Position numbers and translations under genes: made by a program. Positions 19,908 to 28,982 of a DNA stretch of 64,000 nucleotides are shown here, piece by piece. Within the stretch, counting starts at the first letter, position 1. Each line of letters begins with the position of its first letter. Origin of the DNA: Nocardioides kribbensis (lineage in GTDB: Bacteria; Actinomycetota; Actinomycetes; Propionibacteriales; Nocardioidaceae); assembly GCF_015070375.1 (NCBI RefSeq), contig NZ_JADCLL010000001.1:932501-996500 (forward strand), written 5' to 3'. The notes beneath the pieces are model-generated. The model had not been told where the DNA came from. It did not search any database and worked only from the letters and a program-made list of their open reading frames with translations.

Positions 19908-20986
19908 CGGCGCGACACCTGCTCGGTCGCGGCGGCCACGAGCTGGTCGATCTCGGCGTTGACGTGGTCGTGGCGCTCCATCATCACCATGTGGCCCGCC
20001 CCCTCGCACTCCAGCAGCCGCGAGCCCTCGATGCGCTCGTGCAGCTTGCGGCTGTGGCCGACCGAGGTGAGCTTGTCGGCGGTGCCGCACACGATCGAGA
20101 CCGGCACCTGCTGGAGCACCTCCACGCTGTCGAACTTGTCGAGGCCCTTGAAGCTCGGGAAGAACTCCGCGACCACCGCGAAGGGTGTCGCGCTGAGCAT
20201 GTCGTCGACGAAGCTGATGTAGGAGGCCGGCACGTCGTCGCCGAAGGCGAAGACGTCGGTGGCCACCGTCGCGAAGCTGCGCCCGAGACGACGCGCGAGG
20301 TCGACCAGGTGGTGCCCGCGGGCCAGGGTCTTGACCGCCGAGCCGGTCACCCGGCTGCCCAGCGGGGTCGGCACCAGCGGCAGCAGCAGCCGGCTGGGGT
20401 CGAGCCCGCCCGCGGTCGTGGCGATGAGGCCGACGCCGACCACGCGGTCGCCGACCAGCTCGGGGAACTGCTCGACCAGCGCGATGATCGACATGCCGCC
20501 CATCGAGTGGCCCACGAGCACCACCGGGCCCTCGGGCACGACCTCGTCGAGCACCTGGCGCAGGTCGCGGCCGAGCTGGTCGATGGTGGCGTTGCCGCGC
20601 GGGGAGCGTCCGGAGCGGCCGTGGGAGCGCTGGTCGTAGTAGACGCTGCGCACCAGGCCGCGGTAGCCCGCGCGCTGGAAGTGCCAGCAGTCGAGGTTGA
20701 GCGCGTAGCCGTGGCAGAACACGACGGTCAACGGCGGCTCGCCCGACCCGCGGCCCAGCTGGCCGCGCGGCGCGGCGTACTCGTCGACCTCGACGTGCAG
20801 CGGCACGCCGTCGTCGGCGACCACCGTGCGCGCCGGGGAGCGCAGCGAGCCGAAGCGCACGGTGTCGCCGGCGCCGTGGCGGGCCATGACCCGGCGGTAG
20901 CGGGCGACGCTGACGGCGGCGGTGCCGGCCGCCGCCGCGCCGGCGGCCCCGGCCGCCAACTGCCAGATGCGGCTGCGGGCGCTCAT
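19904..20986 (-). CDS. Alpha/beta hydrolase with N-terminal anchor
   Basis: This 360-aa alpha/beta hydrolase starts with an N-terminal hydrophobic stretch (QLAAGAAGAAAAGTAAVSVA), likely a membrane anchor or uncleaved signal. VVFCHGYALNLDCWHFQ supplies the oxyanion region and VLVGHSMGGMSII the GxSxG nucleophile Ser. SIVCGTADKLTS carries the acid, and CEGAGHMVMMERHD the catalytic His. It sits between alr and tsaE with ATGA overlaps on both sides, a position where actinobacteria commonly have a hydrolase. The substrate is unknown; esterase or lipase activity is plausible. Confidence 0.85.
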   Translation of the reverse strand: MSARSRIWQLAAGAAGAAAAGTAAVSVARYRRVMARHGAGDTVRFGSLRSPARTVVADDGVPLHVEVDEYAAPRGQLGRGSGEPPLTVVFCHGYALNLDCWHFQRAGYRGLVRSVYYDQRSHGRSGRSPRGNATIDQLGRDLRQVLDEVVPEGPVVLVGHSMGGMSIIALVEQFPELVGDRVVGVGLIATTAGGLDPSRLLLPLVPTPLGSRVTGSAVKTLARGHHLVDLARRLGRSFATVATDVFAFGDDVPASYISFVDDMLSATPFAVVAEFFPSFKGLDKFDSVEVLQQVPVSIVCGTADKLTSVGHSRKLHERIEGSRLLECEGAGHMVMMERHDHVNAEIDQLVAAATEQVSRR

Positions 20987-22212
20987 GCGGTCTCCTGCGG
21001 CTCGAGGACGGGTACGACGGTCGGGGCCGGGTCGGCCTCGGGCACGGCCCCGGTGTGGCGCCGGTGCAGCCGCCCGCCGAGGCGGGTGACGATCTCGTAG
21101 CTGATCGTGCCGCACGCCTCGGCCCAGTCCTGCGCGCTGGGCGCCGGCGCCGGGCCGATCAGCACGGCCTCGTCGCCGGCCCGGGCACCGGGCGCGCCCG
21201 CGGGCGCGCCGAGGTCGACGACCAGCTGGTCCATGCACACGGTGCCGCGCACGGGCACCCGGTGGCCGGCCACGGCGACCTCGGCCCGGTCGGAGGCGTG
21301 GCGCGGGACCCCGTCGCCGTAGCCCACCGGCACCAGGCCGAGGGTCGTGGCGGCGGGGGCGACCCAGCGGTGGCCGTAGGAGACCCCGGCACCGGCCGGG
21401 ACCTGCTTGACCAGGGCGAGCGGGGAGCGCACGGTCATCGCCGGGCGCAGCCCGAGGTCGGGGGTGTGCCCGGGGGCGGGGTCGAGGCCGTAGGCGGCCA
21501 GGCCGCAGCGCACGAGGTCGAAGCGGGCCGAGGGGCGCAGCAGGGCGCCGGCGGAGTTGGCCAGGTGCCGCACCTCGGGGCGCAGCCCGGCGGCCTCTGC
21601 GAGAGCGACCGCCTCGCGGAAGGCGGCCTCCTGGGCGGCGTTGGCGGGGTGGTCGGGCTCGTCGCTGCACGCGAGGTGCGACCACACGCCGGTGACGCGC
21701 CACGACCCGTCGCGCTCGCCGGCCCGGGCCGCGGCGACCAGCGCGGGCCAGGCGGCGGCGGTGGAGCCGCCGCGCGACAGGCCGGTGTCGACCTTGAGCT
21801 GGAGCCGCGCCGGACGGCCCGCCCGTGACACCGCGGCCGACACCGCAGCGAGCTGGTCGAGGTCGTAGACGGTGACGTCGACGTCGGCGGCGACGGCGCC
21901 CGCGTGGTCGTCGGCGGGCACGGTGAGCCAGGTGAGCAGCCGGCCCCGGTCACCGGCGGCGCGCAGCGCGGCCGCCTCCTCCAGCGTGGCCACGCCGAGC
22001 CAGTCGGCGCCGGACCCACGGGCCGCCCGGGCGACCTCGAGCATGCCGTGGCCGTAGCCGTCGGCCTTGACCACGACCATGAGCGCCGCGGGCGCGACCT
22101 GCGCGCGCAGCACGCCCACGTTGTGCCGGACCGCCGCCAGGTCGACGACGATCTCGGGGTGCGGGGGCCCGGGCTCGGGCGCGGCGGAGGGCGACGGGGT
22201 CATCGCGGACAT
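20983..22212 (-). CDS. alr: Alanine racemase
   Basis: The PLP-dependent enzyme makes D-alanine for peptidoglycan. It is 409 aa. The PLP lysine is in VVKADGYGHG (K49), the catalytic Tyr region is GVSYGHRW, and RGTVCMDQLVVDLG and PVGYGDGVPR are standard fold-type III motifs. Two in-frame ATGs are possible, at 22212 and 22203. GGGAG lies 1 base before the first and 10 before the second, so the second may be the true start. It is coupled to the alpha/beta hydrolase by ATGA and preceded by nnr with a 25-base gap. Confidence 0.95.
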   Translation of the reverse strand: MSAMTPSPSAAPEPGPPHPEIVVDLAAVRHNVGVLRAQVAPAALMVVVKADGYGHGMLEVARAARGSGADWLGVATLEEAAALRAAGDRGRLLTWLTVPADDHAGAVAADVDVTVYDLDQLAAVSAAVSRAGRPARLQLKVDTGLSRGGSTAAAWPALVAAARAGERDGSWRVTGVWSHLACSDEPDHPANAAQEAAFREAVALAEAAGLRPEVRHLANSAGALLRPSARFDLVRCGLAAYGLDPAPGHTPDLGLRPAMTVRSPLALVKQVPAGAGVSYGHRWVAPAATTLGLVPVGYGDGVPRHASDRAEVAVAGHRVPVRGTVCMDQLVVDLGAPAGAPGARAGDEAVLIGPAPAPSAQDWAEACGTISYEIVTRLGGRLHRRHTGAVPEADPAPTVVPVLEPQETA

Positions 22213-22237
22213 TCTCCCACCACCGCGCGCCGACGCC

Positions 22238-23629
22238 TCACACGGCGAGGCACGCGCGCACGACGCCCGGCACCGCCCGGGCGACGTCGAGGGCCACCAG
22301 CGGCCCGCCGTCGGCGGCCACGGTGGCCGCGGCGCCGTGCACCCACGACCCGACCGAGGCGGCGTCGAAGGGGTCGAGGCCGGCCGCGAGCAGGGCGCCC
22401 ACGAGCCCGCCCAGCACGTCGCCGGCGCCCGCCGTGGCCAGCCACGGCGTGCCGGTGGTGGTCGAGCGCACCCGTCCGGCGGGGGTGGCGACGAGCGTGT
22501 GGCGGCCCTTGAGCAGCACCACCGCGTCGTACGCCGCCGCCGCGTGGCGGGCGAAGTGCAGCGGGCGGGCCTCGATCGCGGCGCGCTCCTCCCCCAGCAT
22601 CGCCGCCAGCTCCCCGGCGTGGGGAGTGAGCACCGCCGGCACGCCGAGCGGGCCCTCGACGTGGGCGAGGGCGTCGGCGTCGACGACCACGGGCACCCCG
22701 TCGGCGAGCGCCGCGCGCAGCTCCTCGCCGGCGGCCTCGCCGCCCCCGGAGCCGACCACCCAGGCCTGCACCCGGCCGGGTCCGACGACCTCGGGGTGGG
22801 CCTCGCGCACCCGGTCGGTGACGGCGCTGTCGCCCACGTGGCGCACCATGCCGACCAGGCCGGTGGCCGCGCCCGCGACCGACAGCAGGGCTGCGCCGGG
22901 ATAGGTCGCCGAGCCGGCCCGCACGCCGACGACGCCGCGGGTGTACTTCTGGGCGTCGGGCGCCGGGCGCGGCAGCAGCGCGGCGACGTCGGCCGGCTGG
23001 AGGGCCTCGAGGTCGGCGGGGGGCAGGTCGAGGCCGAGGTCGACCAGGTGCACCGGTCCGCAGGCGGCCGCGGCCGGGTCGACGAGGTGCGCCGCCTTGA
23101 GCGTGCCGAAGGTGACGGTGAGGTCGGCGCGCACGTGGGCGCCGTCGACCTCGCCGGTGTCGACGTCGACGCCCGAGGGCGTGTCGACGGCCACCACGGG
23201 CACACCGCGCACGGCCTCCAGGGCGGCCACCGCCTCGGGGCGCAGGCCGGGTCGACCGCCGATGCCGACCACGCCGTCGAGCACCACGTCGTAGTCCGCA
23301 CCGGCCAGCGGGGCCATGCCGTCCACCACCCGTCCCCCGGCGGCCCGCAGCGCGGCGAGGCCCTCGGCGTGCACGCGCTGCGACAGCAGCAGCGCGTGGA
23401 CCCCGCAGCCGCGGCGGGCGAGGTGGGCGCCGGCCCACAGGGCGTCGCCGCCGTTGTCGCCCGACCCCACGAGCAGCAGCACCCGTGCGCCGTACGACGC
23501 ACCGAGCAGCCTCGCCACCGCGTGGGCCAGGCCGGTCGCGGCCCGCTGCATCAGCGCGCCCTCGGGCAGCCGCGCCATGAGGGCCGCCTCGGCGGCACGG
23601 ACCTGCTCGACGGTGTGGGCGCTCCTCAT
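22238..23629 (-). CDS. nnr: Bifunctional NAD(P)H-hydrate epimerase / dehydratase
   Basis: The 463-aa protein repairs hydrated NADH and NADPH. Residues 1-205 form the YjeF-N epimerase domain (LVGSGDNGGDALWAGAHLA). Residues about 215-463 form the ADP/ATP-dependent dehydratase of the ribokinase-like fold (PGAALLSVAGAATG, LTPHAGELAAML and WLATAGAGDVLGG). The ATG follows TAGGGT by 6 bases without a ribosome site, so a leaderless start of the nnr-alr-hydrolase-tsaE operon is likely. Actinobacteria often carry this gene beside alr and acpS, as here. Confidence 0.94.
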   Translation of the reverse strand: MRSAHTVEQVRAAEAALMARLPEGALMQRAATGLAHAVARLLGASYGARVLLLVGSGDNGGDALWAGAHLARRGCGVHALLLSQRVHAEGLAALRAAGGRVVDGMAPLAGADYDVVLDGVVGIGGRPGLRPEAVAALEAVRGVPVVAVDTPSGVDVDTGEVDGAHVRADLTVTFGTLKAAHLVDPAAAACGPVHLVDLGLDLPPADLEALQPADVAALLPRPAPDAQKYTRGVVGVRAGSATYPGAALLSVAGAATGLVGMVRHVGDSAVTDRVREAHPEVVGPGRVQAWVVGSGGGEAAGEELRAALADGVPVVVDADALAHVEGPLGVPAVLTPHAGELAAMLGEERAAIEARPLHFARHAAAAYDAVVLLKGRHTLVATPAGRVRSTTTGTPWLATAGAGDVLGGLVGALLAAGLDPFDAASVGSWVHGAAATVAADGGPLVALDVARAVPGVVRACLAV

Positions 23630-23635
23630 GGCCCG

Positions 23636-23641
23636 ACCCTA
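23636..23641 (-). promoter_or_regulatory. -10 element TAGGGT, leaderless nnr start
   Basis: TAGGGT on the minus strand precedes the ATG (23627-23629) by 6 bases and would drive the nnr-alr-hydrolase-tsaE operon. Confidence 0.6.
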
Positions 23642-23687
23642 GCCACGCCGTGCCACGCGGCGCGGGAGTCGCGGTCGGGCGCCGCGG

Positions 23688-25205
23688 TCAGGAGTTGCGG
23701 GGGAAGCCCAGGTCGACCCCGCCGTGGCTGGGGTCGAGCCAGCGGCTGGTGACCGTCTTCTCGCGGGTGTAGAAGTCCACGCCGTGGGTGCCGTAGGCCT
23801 TGGTGTCGCCGAAGAGAGAGGCCTTCCAGCCGCCGAAGGAGTGGTAGGCCACCGGCACCGGGATCGGCACGTTGACCCCGACCATGCCGGCCTCGACCTC
23901 GCGCTGGAAGCGACGCGCGGCGCCTCCGTCGTGGGTGAAGATCGCCGTGCCGTTGCCGTAGGGCGAGGCGTTGATGAGCGCGACCCCCTCCTCGTAGCCC
24001 CCGACCCGCACCACCGAGAGCACCGGTCCGAAGATCTCGTCGGTGTAGACCGCCGAGGTCGTCGGCACCCGGTCGACCAGGGAGGGGCCGAGCCAGAAGC
24101 CGTCGGGCTCGCCGTCGACCTCGACCCCGCGGCCGTCGACGACGACGTCGGCACCGTCGGCGACGGCCACGTCGAGGTAGCCCGCGACCTTGTCGCGGTG
24201 CTCGCGGGTGATGAGCGGACCCATGTCGCAGGCACGACGGCCGTCACCGGTGCGCAGGGTGGCCATGCGCTCGCGCACCTTGGCCACCAGGGCGTCGGCG
24301 ACGGAGTCGACCGCCACGACGACCGAGACGGCCATGCAGCGCTCCCCGGCGGAGCCGAAGCCGGCGTTGACCGCGGCGTCGGCCACCAGGTCGAGGTCGG
24401 CGTCGGGCAGCACCAGCATGTGGTTCTTGGCCCCGCCCAGGGCCTGCACGCGCTTGCCGGCGGCGGTGCCGCGCTCGTAGACGTAGCGCGCGATCGGCGT
24501 GGACCCGACGAAGGAGACCGCCGCGACGTCGTCGTGGTCGAGGAGCGCGTCGACGGCCTCCTTGTCGCCGTGCACGACGTTGAGCACGCCGTCGGGCAGG
24601 CCGGCCTCCTGCATCAGCGCGGCCATCCACACCGCGGGGCTCGGGTCCTTCTCGCTGGGCTTGAGCACCACGGTGTTGCCGGCCGCGATCGCGATCGGGA
24701 AGAACCACAGCGGCACCATGGCCGGGAAGTTGAAGGGGCTGACGACGCCCACCACGCCGAGCGGCTGGCGCAGCGAGTAGACGTCGACGCCGGTGGAGAC
24801 GTTCTCGGAGTAGGCGCCCTTCACCAGCTGCGGCATGCCGCACGCGAACTCCACCACCTCCAGGCCGCGGGCGATCTCGCCCAGGGCGTCGGAGAGCACC
24901 TTGCCGTGCTCGCCGGTGAGGATCTCGGCGAGCTCCTCGCGACGCGCCGTGAAGAGCTCGCGGAAGCGGAACATCACCTGCTGGCGCGCCGCCATCGACG
25001 CCACCCCCCAGGTCTCGTACGCCGCGCGCGCCACCTCGACCGCGTGGTCGACGTCGGCGGTCGAGCCGAGGCGCACGTGCTTGGTCGCGACGCCGAGGGC
25101 CGGGTCGGTGACCGGCTGGGTGCGGGTCGACTCCCCCGCCCAGGCGGCGCCGCCCACCCAGTGGTCGAGCACGGGCAGGTCGGTCGGGTCCAGGGTCACG
25201 GTCAC
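23688..25205 (-). CDS. mmsA: CoA-acylating methylmalonate/malonate-semialdehyde dehydrogenase
   Basis: The 505-aa aldehyde dehydrogenase family member uses CoA instead of water. Diagnostic motifs are GVVSPFNFPAMVPLWFFPIA, FVGSTPIARYVYERG and ALGGAKNHMLVLPDA. GSAGERCMAVSVVVAV carries the catalytic Cys, and EIFGPVLSVVRV and VPVAYHSFGGWK follow. It converts methylmalonate or malonate semialdehyde to propionyl- or acetyl-CoA with CO2 release. The GTG at 25203-25205 overlaps the transaminase stop (GTGA); a second GTG at 25199 has AGGAG 5 bases upstream and is the main alternative. With the upstream transaminase it makes a two-step route for beta-alanine or beta-aminoisobutyrate. Confidence 0.9.
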   Translation of the reverse strand: MTVTLDPTDLPVLDHWVGGAAWAGESTRTQPVTDPALGVATKHVRLGSTADVDHAVEVARAAYETWGVASMAARQQVMFRFRELFTARREELAEILTGEHGKVLSDALGEIARGLEVVEFACGMPQLVKGAYSENVSTGVDVYSLRQPLGVVGVVSPFNFPAMVPLWFFPIAIAAGNTVVLKPSEKDPSPAVWMAALMQEAGLPDGVLNVVHGDKEAVDALLDHDDVAAVSFVGSTPIARYVYERGTAAGKRVQALGGAKNHMLVLPDADLDLVADAAVNAGFGSAGERCMAVSVVVAVDSVADALVAKVRERMATLRTGDGRRACDMGPLITREHRDKVAGYLDVAVADGADVVVDGRGVEVDGEPDGFWLGPSLVDRVPTTSAVYTDEIFGPVLSVVRVGGYEEGVALINASPYGNGTAIFTHDGGAARRFQREVEAGMVGVNVPIPVPVAYHSFGGWKASLFGDTKAYGTHGVDFYTREKTVTSRWLDPSHGGVDLGFPRNS

Positions 25206-26560
25206 TCCTCGTCGAGCAGGGTCAGGACGGCGTCGTAGGCCTCGAGGGCCTCGGCGACCTCGTCGTCGGTGACGACGCAGGGCGGCACGACGTGGATGCG
25301 GTTGTCGGCGGTGAGCGGCAGCAGACCGCGGGCGAGCAGCTCGGACTTGGCGCGGGCCATGCTCGCCGCCGGCAGCGGCTCGCGGGTGGCGCGGTCGGCG
25401 ACGAGCTCCAGGGCCCAGAAGACGCCGACGCCGCGCACCTCGCCCACCACGCGGTGGCGCTCGGCGAGCGCGGCGAGGCCGGGCCCGAGCACGTCGGTGC
25501 CGATGCGGCGGGCGTGGTCGACGATGCCCTCCTCGGCCATGGCGTCGAGCGCGGCGACGATGGACGCCGCGGCCAGCGGGTGGCCGGAGTAGGTCAGCCC
25601 GCCCGGGAAGACGCGCTCGTCGAAGGAGGCCGCGACCTCCTCGTCGATCACGACGCCGCCGACCGGCACGTAGCCGGAGTTGACGCCCTTGGCGAAGGTG
25701 ATCAGGTCGGGCACGACGTCGTGGGCGTCGAGGGCGAACCACTCGCCCGTGCGCCCGAAGCCGGCCATCACCTCGTCGAGGATCATCACGATCCCGTGGC
25801 GGTCGCACAGCGCGCGCACGCCCGCGAGGTAGCCCGGCGGGGGCACCAGCACGCCGGCGGTGCCGGGCACCGTCTCGAGGAGCACCGCCGCGATCCCCGA
25901 GGGGCCCTCGCTCTCGACGACGCGGCGCAGGTGCTGCAGCGCGCGCTCGCCCTCCTCCTCGGGCGTGGTGGCCCAGAACTCGCTGCGGTAGAGGTAGGGC
26001 CCGAAGACGTGCACGTGCCCGCGGGCGAACTCGTTGGGCACCCGCCTCCAGTCGCCGGTCGCGACGACCGCGGCGCCGGTGTTCCCGTGGTAGGAGCGGT
26101 AGGTCGAGACGACCTTGTCGCGTCCGGTGTGCAGGCGCGCCATCCGGATCGCGTTCTCGACGGCGTCGGCACCGCCGTTGGTGAAGAAGACCTTGTCGAG
26201 CCCTGCGGGCGCCCGCTCGGTGATCCGGCGCGCCGCCTCGCCGCGCACCAGCGCCGCCGTGGAGGGCGCCACCGTCGCGAGGCTCGCGGCCTGCTCCTGG
26301 ATCGCGGCCACGACCTTGGGGTGCTGGTGGCCGATGTTGACGTTGACCAGCTGGCAGGAGAAGTCGAGCCAGCTGCGGCCCTCGTGGTCCCACACCCGTG
26401 ACCCCAGCCCGCCGGCCACCACCATCGGCGACAGGGCCCCCTGGGCCGACCAGGAGTGGAAGACGTGGGCGCGGTCGAGCTCGCGCGCCCGGGCGTCGAG
26501 CCCGGCGCCCTCGACCGCGGTCGGACCCGTCGTCGGAGGCCTCGTCGGATGCGTCGTCAT
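25202..26560 (-). CDS. Class III aminotransferase (beta-alanine / omega-amino acid type)
   Basis: The 452-aa PLP enzyme of fold type I, class III has FFTNGGADAVENAIRMAR, YRSYHGNTGAAVVATGD, VMILDEVMAGFGRTGEWFA and ITFAKGVNSGYVPVGG, where Lys carries PLP. FPGGLTYSGHPLA is a further family motif. It is annotated in relatives as an aspartate-aminotransferase-family or omega-amino-acid:pyruvate transaminase. The coupling to mmsA points to beta-alanine or beta-aminoisobutyrate as amino donor. The ATG has TAGGAG 9 bases before it. The operon starts here after a 109-base gap and interrupts the usual acpS-nnr neighbourhood, so it is probably an insertion into a conserved block. Confidence 0.85.
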   Translation of the reverse strand: MTTHPTRPPTTGPTAVEGAGLDARARELDRAHVFHSWSAQGALSPMVVAGGLGSRVWDHEGRSWLDFSCQLVNVNIGHQHPKVVAAIQEQAASLATVAPSTAALVRGEAARRITERAPAGLDKVFFTNGGADAVENAIRMARLHTGRDKVVSTYRSYHGNTGAAVVATGDWRRVPNEFARGHVHVFGPYLYRSEFWATTPEEEGERALQHLRRVVESEGPSGIAAVLLETVPGTAGVLVPPPGYLAGVRALCDRHGIVMILDEVMAGFGRTGEWFALDAHDVVPDLITFAKGVNSGYVPVGGVVIDEEVAASFDERVFPGGLTYSGHPLAAASIVAALDAMAEEGIVDHARRIGTDVLGPGLAALAERHRVVGEVRGVGVFWALELVADRATREPLPAASMARAKSELLARGLLPLTADNRIHVVPPCVVTDDEVAEALEAYDAVLTLLDEE

Positions 26561-26669
26561 CGGGGTTCATCTCCTACGGATCCATGCGTCATGGGCGCGC
26601 TGACGACGGCAATCGTCGCCACGAGGCGATCAAACCACGAATCACGCCGTCGTGCGACGACGACCCGGC

Positions 26670-27023
26670 TCAGGACTCCAGCACCACGACGGCCGAGGCG
26701 ATGCCGGCGTCGTGGGACAGCGAGAGGTGCACGGAGGCGACGCCGAGCTCGTGGGCGCGGGCGAGCACCGACCCGCGCATCTGCATCAGCGGGCGTCCCG
26801 AGGACTCCGAGACCACCTCCGCGTCGTGCCACCCCAGGCCGACCGGCGCGCCGAGGGCCTTGGCCAGCGCCTCCTTCGCGGCGAAGCGCGCCGCGAGCGA
26901 GGCCAGGGAGCGCCCGGCCTCTCCGGGGGTGAAGAGCCGCTCGCGCAGACCCGGGGTGCGGGTCAGCGAGGCGCCGAAGCGCTCGATGTCGCACACGTCG
27001 ATGCCGACGCCGATCACCGCCAC
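26670..27023 (-). CDS. acpS: Holo-[acyl-carrier-protein] synthase
   Basis: The 117-aa trimeric 4'-phosphopantetheinyl transferase activates the acyl carrier protein for fatty acid synthesis. [12 protein letters not shown] (magnesium Asp), [23 protein letters not shown] and [17 protein letters not shown] are all present. The GTG start lies 46 bases after glmS. It differs from the Sfp-like PPTase at 34645, so this genome has both kinds. Confidence 0.95.
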   Translation of the reverse strand: MAVIGVGIDVCDIERFGASLTRTPGLRERLFTPGEAGRSLASLAARFAAKEALAKALGAPVGLGWHDAEVVSESSGRPLMQMRGSVLARAHELGVASVHLSLSHDAGIASAVVVLES

Positions 27024-27069
27024 GACGTGGCCGCCCCGGTCCCCCGTAGCCCGCTCCCCCGCCGCCCGC

Positions 27070-28914
27070 TCACTCGACGGTGACCGACTTGGCCAGGTTG
27101 CGGGGCTGGTCCACGTCGTGGCCCATCGCCGAGGCCAGCTCGCAGGCGAAGAGCTGCAGCGGCACGACGGCCACCAGCGGCTGCAGCAGCACGGGCACGC
27201 GCGGCAGCGGGATCAGCACGTCGGCGTAGGGCGTGATGGTCGCGTCGCCCTCCTCGGCCAGGCAGATCGTGACCGCGCCGCGGGCGCGCACCTCCTGGAT
27301 GCCCGAGAGCATCTTCCCGTGCAGCTGGTCGCGCCCGCGCGGGGGCACGACGCACAGCACCGGCAGGCCCTCCTCGACCAGGGCGATGGGGCCGTGCTTC
27401 AGCTCGCCGGCGGCGAAGCCCTCGGCGTGGAGGTAGGCCAGCTCCTTGAGCTTGAGCGCACCCTCGAGGGCCACGGGGTAGCCGGCGTGGCGGCCCAGGA
27501 AGAGCACCGAGCGGGTGCCGACGTGGGTGCGGGCCAGCTCGTAGACCTGCTCGCAGCGCCCCAGGACCGCCTCGATCTGGTCCGGCACGGCCTCGAGCTG
27601 CTCCATCACCTGGGTGATCTCGTCGCCGTAGCGGGTGCCCTTGACCTGCGCGAGGTACAGCGCGAGGAGGTAGCAGGCCACCAGCTGGGTCAGGAAGCCC
27701 TTGGTCGAGGCGACCCCGATCTCGGGTCCGGCGTGGGTGTAGATCACGGCGTCGGACTCGCGCGGGATCGTCGAGCCGTTGGTGTTGCAGATCGCCAGCA
27801 CCTTGGAGCGCTGCGAGCGCGCGTGGCGGATCGCCTGGAGGGTGTCGGCGGTCTCCCCGGACTGGCTGATGGCCACCACGAGGGTGGAGTAGTCGAGGAT
27901 CGGGTCGCGGTAGCGGAACTCCGAGGACAGCTCGACCTCGACCGGGATCCGGCACCAGTGCTCGATGGCGTACTTGGCGACCATGCCGGCGTAGAACGAC
28001 GTGCCGGCGGCGATGATGATGATCTTGTCGATGTCGCGCAGCTCCTGGTCCGACAGGCGCATCTCGTCGAGCTGGAGCGCGCCGGAGCGGGTGCGACGAC
28101 CCAGCAGGGAGTCGGCCACCGCGCGCGGCTGCTCGAAGATCTCCTTGCGCATGAACCAGTCGTGGCCGTCCTTCTCGGCCGCCGAGAGGTCCCAGTCGAC
28201 GTGGAACTGCGTGGCCTCGGCGGGGCGGCCGTCGAAGCCGGTCACGTCCACGCCGTCGCGGGTCAGGGTGACCACCTGGTCCTGGCCCAGCTCGAGGGCC
28301 TCGCGGGTGTGCTCGATGAAGGCGGCGACGTCGGAGCCGAGGAAGTTCTCCCCCTCGCCCAGGCCCACGACGAGCGGGGAGTTGCGCCGCGCCGCGACGA
28401 CCCGGTCGGGGTCGTGGGCGTCGACCGCGACGAGCGTGAAGGCCCCGTCGAGCATCGCGCAGACGCGCTGCATCGCGGTGGTGAGGTCCTCGCCCGACTC
28501 CACCTGCAGCTCCAGCAGGTGGGCCACGGTCTCGGTGTCGGTCTCGGAGACCAGCACGTGGTCGTCGGCCTCGAGGCGGGCGCGCAGGTCGGCGAAGTTC
28601 TCGATGATGCCGTTGTGCACCAGGGCCACGCGACGGCTCGCCCCGACGTGGGGGTGGGCGTTGACGTCGTTGGGGGCGCCGTGGGTGGCCCACCGGGTGT
28701 GCCCGATGCCGAGGCCCGCCGCGGGCAGCGGCTCCTCGGCCACGAGCTTCTCCAGGTTGGCCAGCTTGCCCGCGCGCTTGCGCGTGGCCAGCGCCCCGTC
28801 GTCGACCAGCGCGATGCCCGCGGAGTCGTAGCCCCGGTACTCCAGACGACGCAGCCCCTCGACCACCACGTCCTGGGCGGGCCTGCTTCCGATGTATCCC
28901 ACGATCCCGCACAT
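27070..28914 (-). CDS. glmS: Glutamine-fructose-6-phosphate aminotransferase (isomerising)
   Basis: The first enzyme of UDP-GlcNAc synthesis (614 aa) moves the amide of glutamine to fructose-6-phosphate. It starts [16 protein letters not shown], with Cys2 as the glutaminase nucleophile. HTRWATHG and HNGIIENF lie in the glutaminase domain. Two SIS domains follow ([39 protein letters not shown]). The C-terminus LAKSVTVE is canonical. The ATG at 28912-28914 has TAGACT 8 bases before it with no clear ribosome site. glmM, the second step, lies nearby at 30004. Confidence 0.97.
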   Translation of the reverse strand: MCGIVGYIGSRPAQDVVVEGLRRLEYRGYDSAGIALVDDGALATRKRAGKLANLEKLVAEEPLPAAGLGIGHTRWATHGAPNDVNAHPHVGASRRVALVHNGIIENFADLRARLEADDHVLVSETDTETVAHLLELQVESGEDLTTAMQRVCAMLDGAFTLVAVDAHDPDRVVAARRNSPLVVGLGEGENFLGSDVAAFIEHTREALELGQDQVVTLTRDGVDVTGFDGRPAEATQFHVDWDLSAAEKDGHDWFMRKEIFEQPRAVADSLLGRRTRSGALQLDEMRLSDQELRDIDKIIIIAAGTSFYAGMVAKYAIEHWCRIPVEVELSSEFRYRDPILDYSTLVVAISQSGETADTLQAIRHARSQRSKVLAICNTNGSTIPRESDAVIYTHAGPEIGVASTKGFLTQLVACYLLALYLAQVKGTRYGDEITQVMEQLEAVPDQIEAVLGRCEQVYELARTHVGTRSVLFLGRHAGYPVALEGALKLKELAYLHAEGFAAGELKHGPIALVEEGLPVLCVVPPRGRDQLHGKMLSGIQEVRARGAVTICLAEEGDATITPYADVLIPLPRVPVLLQPLVAVVPLQLFACELASAMGHDVDQPRNLAKSVTVE

Positions 28915-28922
28915 GGGCCGAG

Positions 28923-28928
28923 AGTCTA
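28923..28928 (-). promoter_or_regulatory. -10 element TAGACT near the glmS start
   Basis: TAGACT on the minus strand lies 8 bases before the glmS ATG, consistent with a leaderless or near-leaderless transcript. No glmS ribozyme was seen. Confidence 0.45.
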
Positions 28929-28982
28929 TCGAGGGGCGGGCCCTCCGTCGTGCAGGGCGCGGCGGCTGCAAGGATGAGGTCC

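Noticed and set aside
20983-23502. Fusion of nnr and alr in one long frame
   Set aside because: The upstream part is not the nnr frame; nnr has its own conserved frame ending at 22238, 25 bases before alr.
23688-26570. Fusion of the transaminase and mmsA in one 960-codon frame
   Set aside because: The first half of that frame is out of register with the conserved transaminase frame. The two real genes overlap by GTGA in different frames.
28914-28982. glmS ribozyme or riboswitch upstream of glmS
   Set aside because: Only 68 bases separate glmS from coaA, and TAGACT sits 8 bases before the start, so there is no room for a leader ribozyme.
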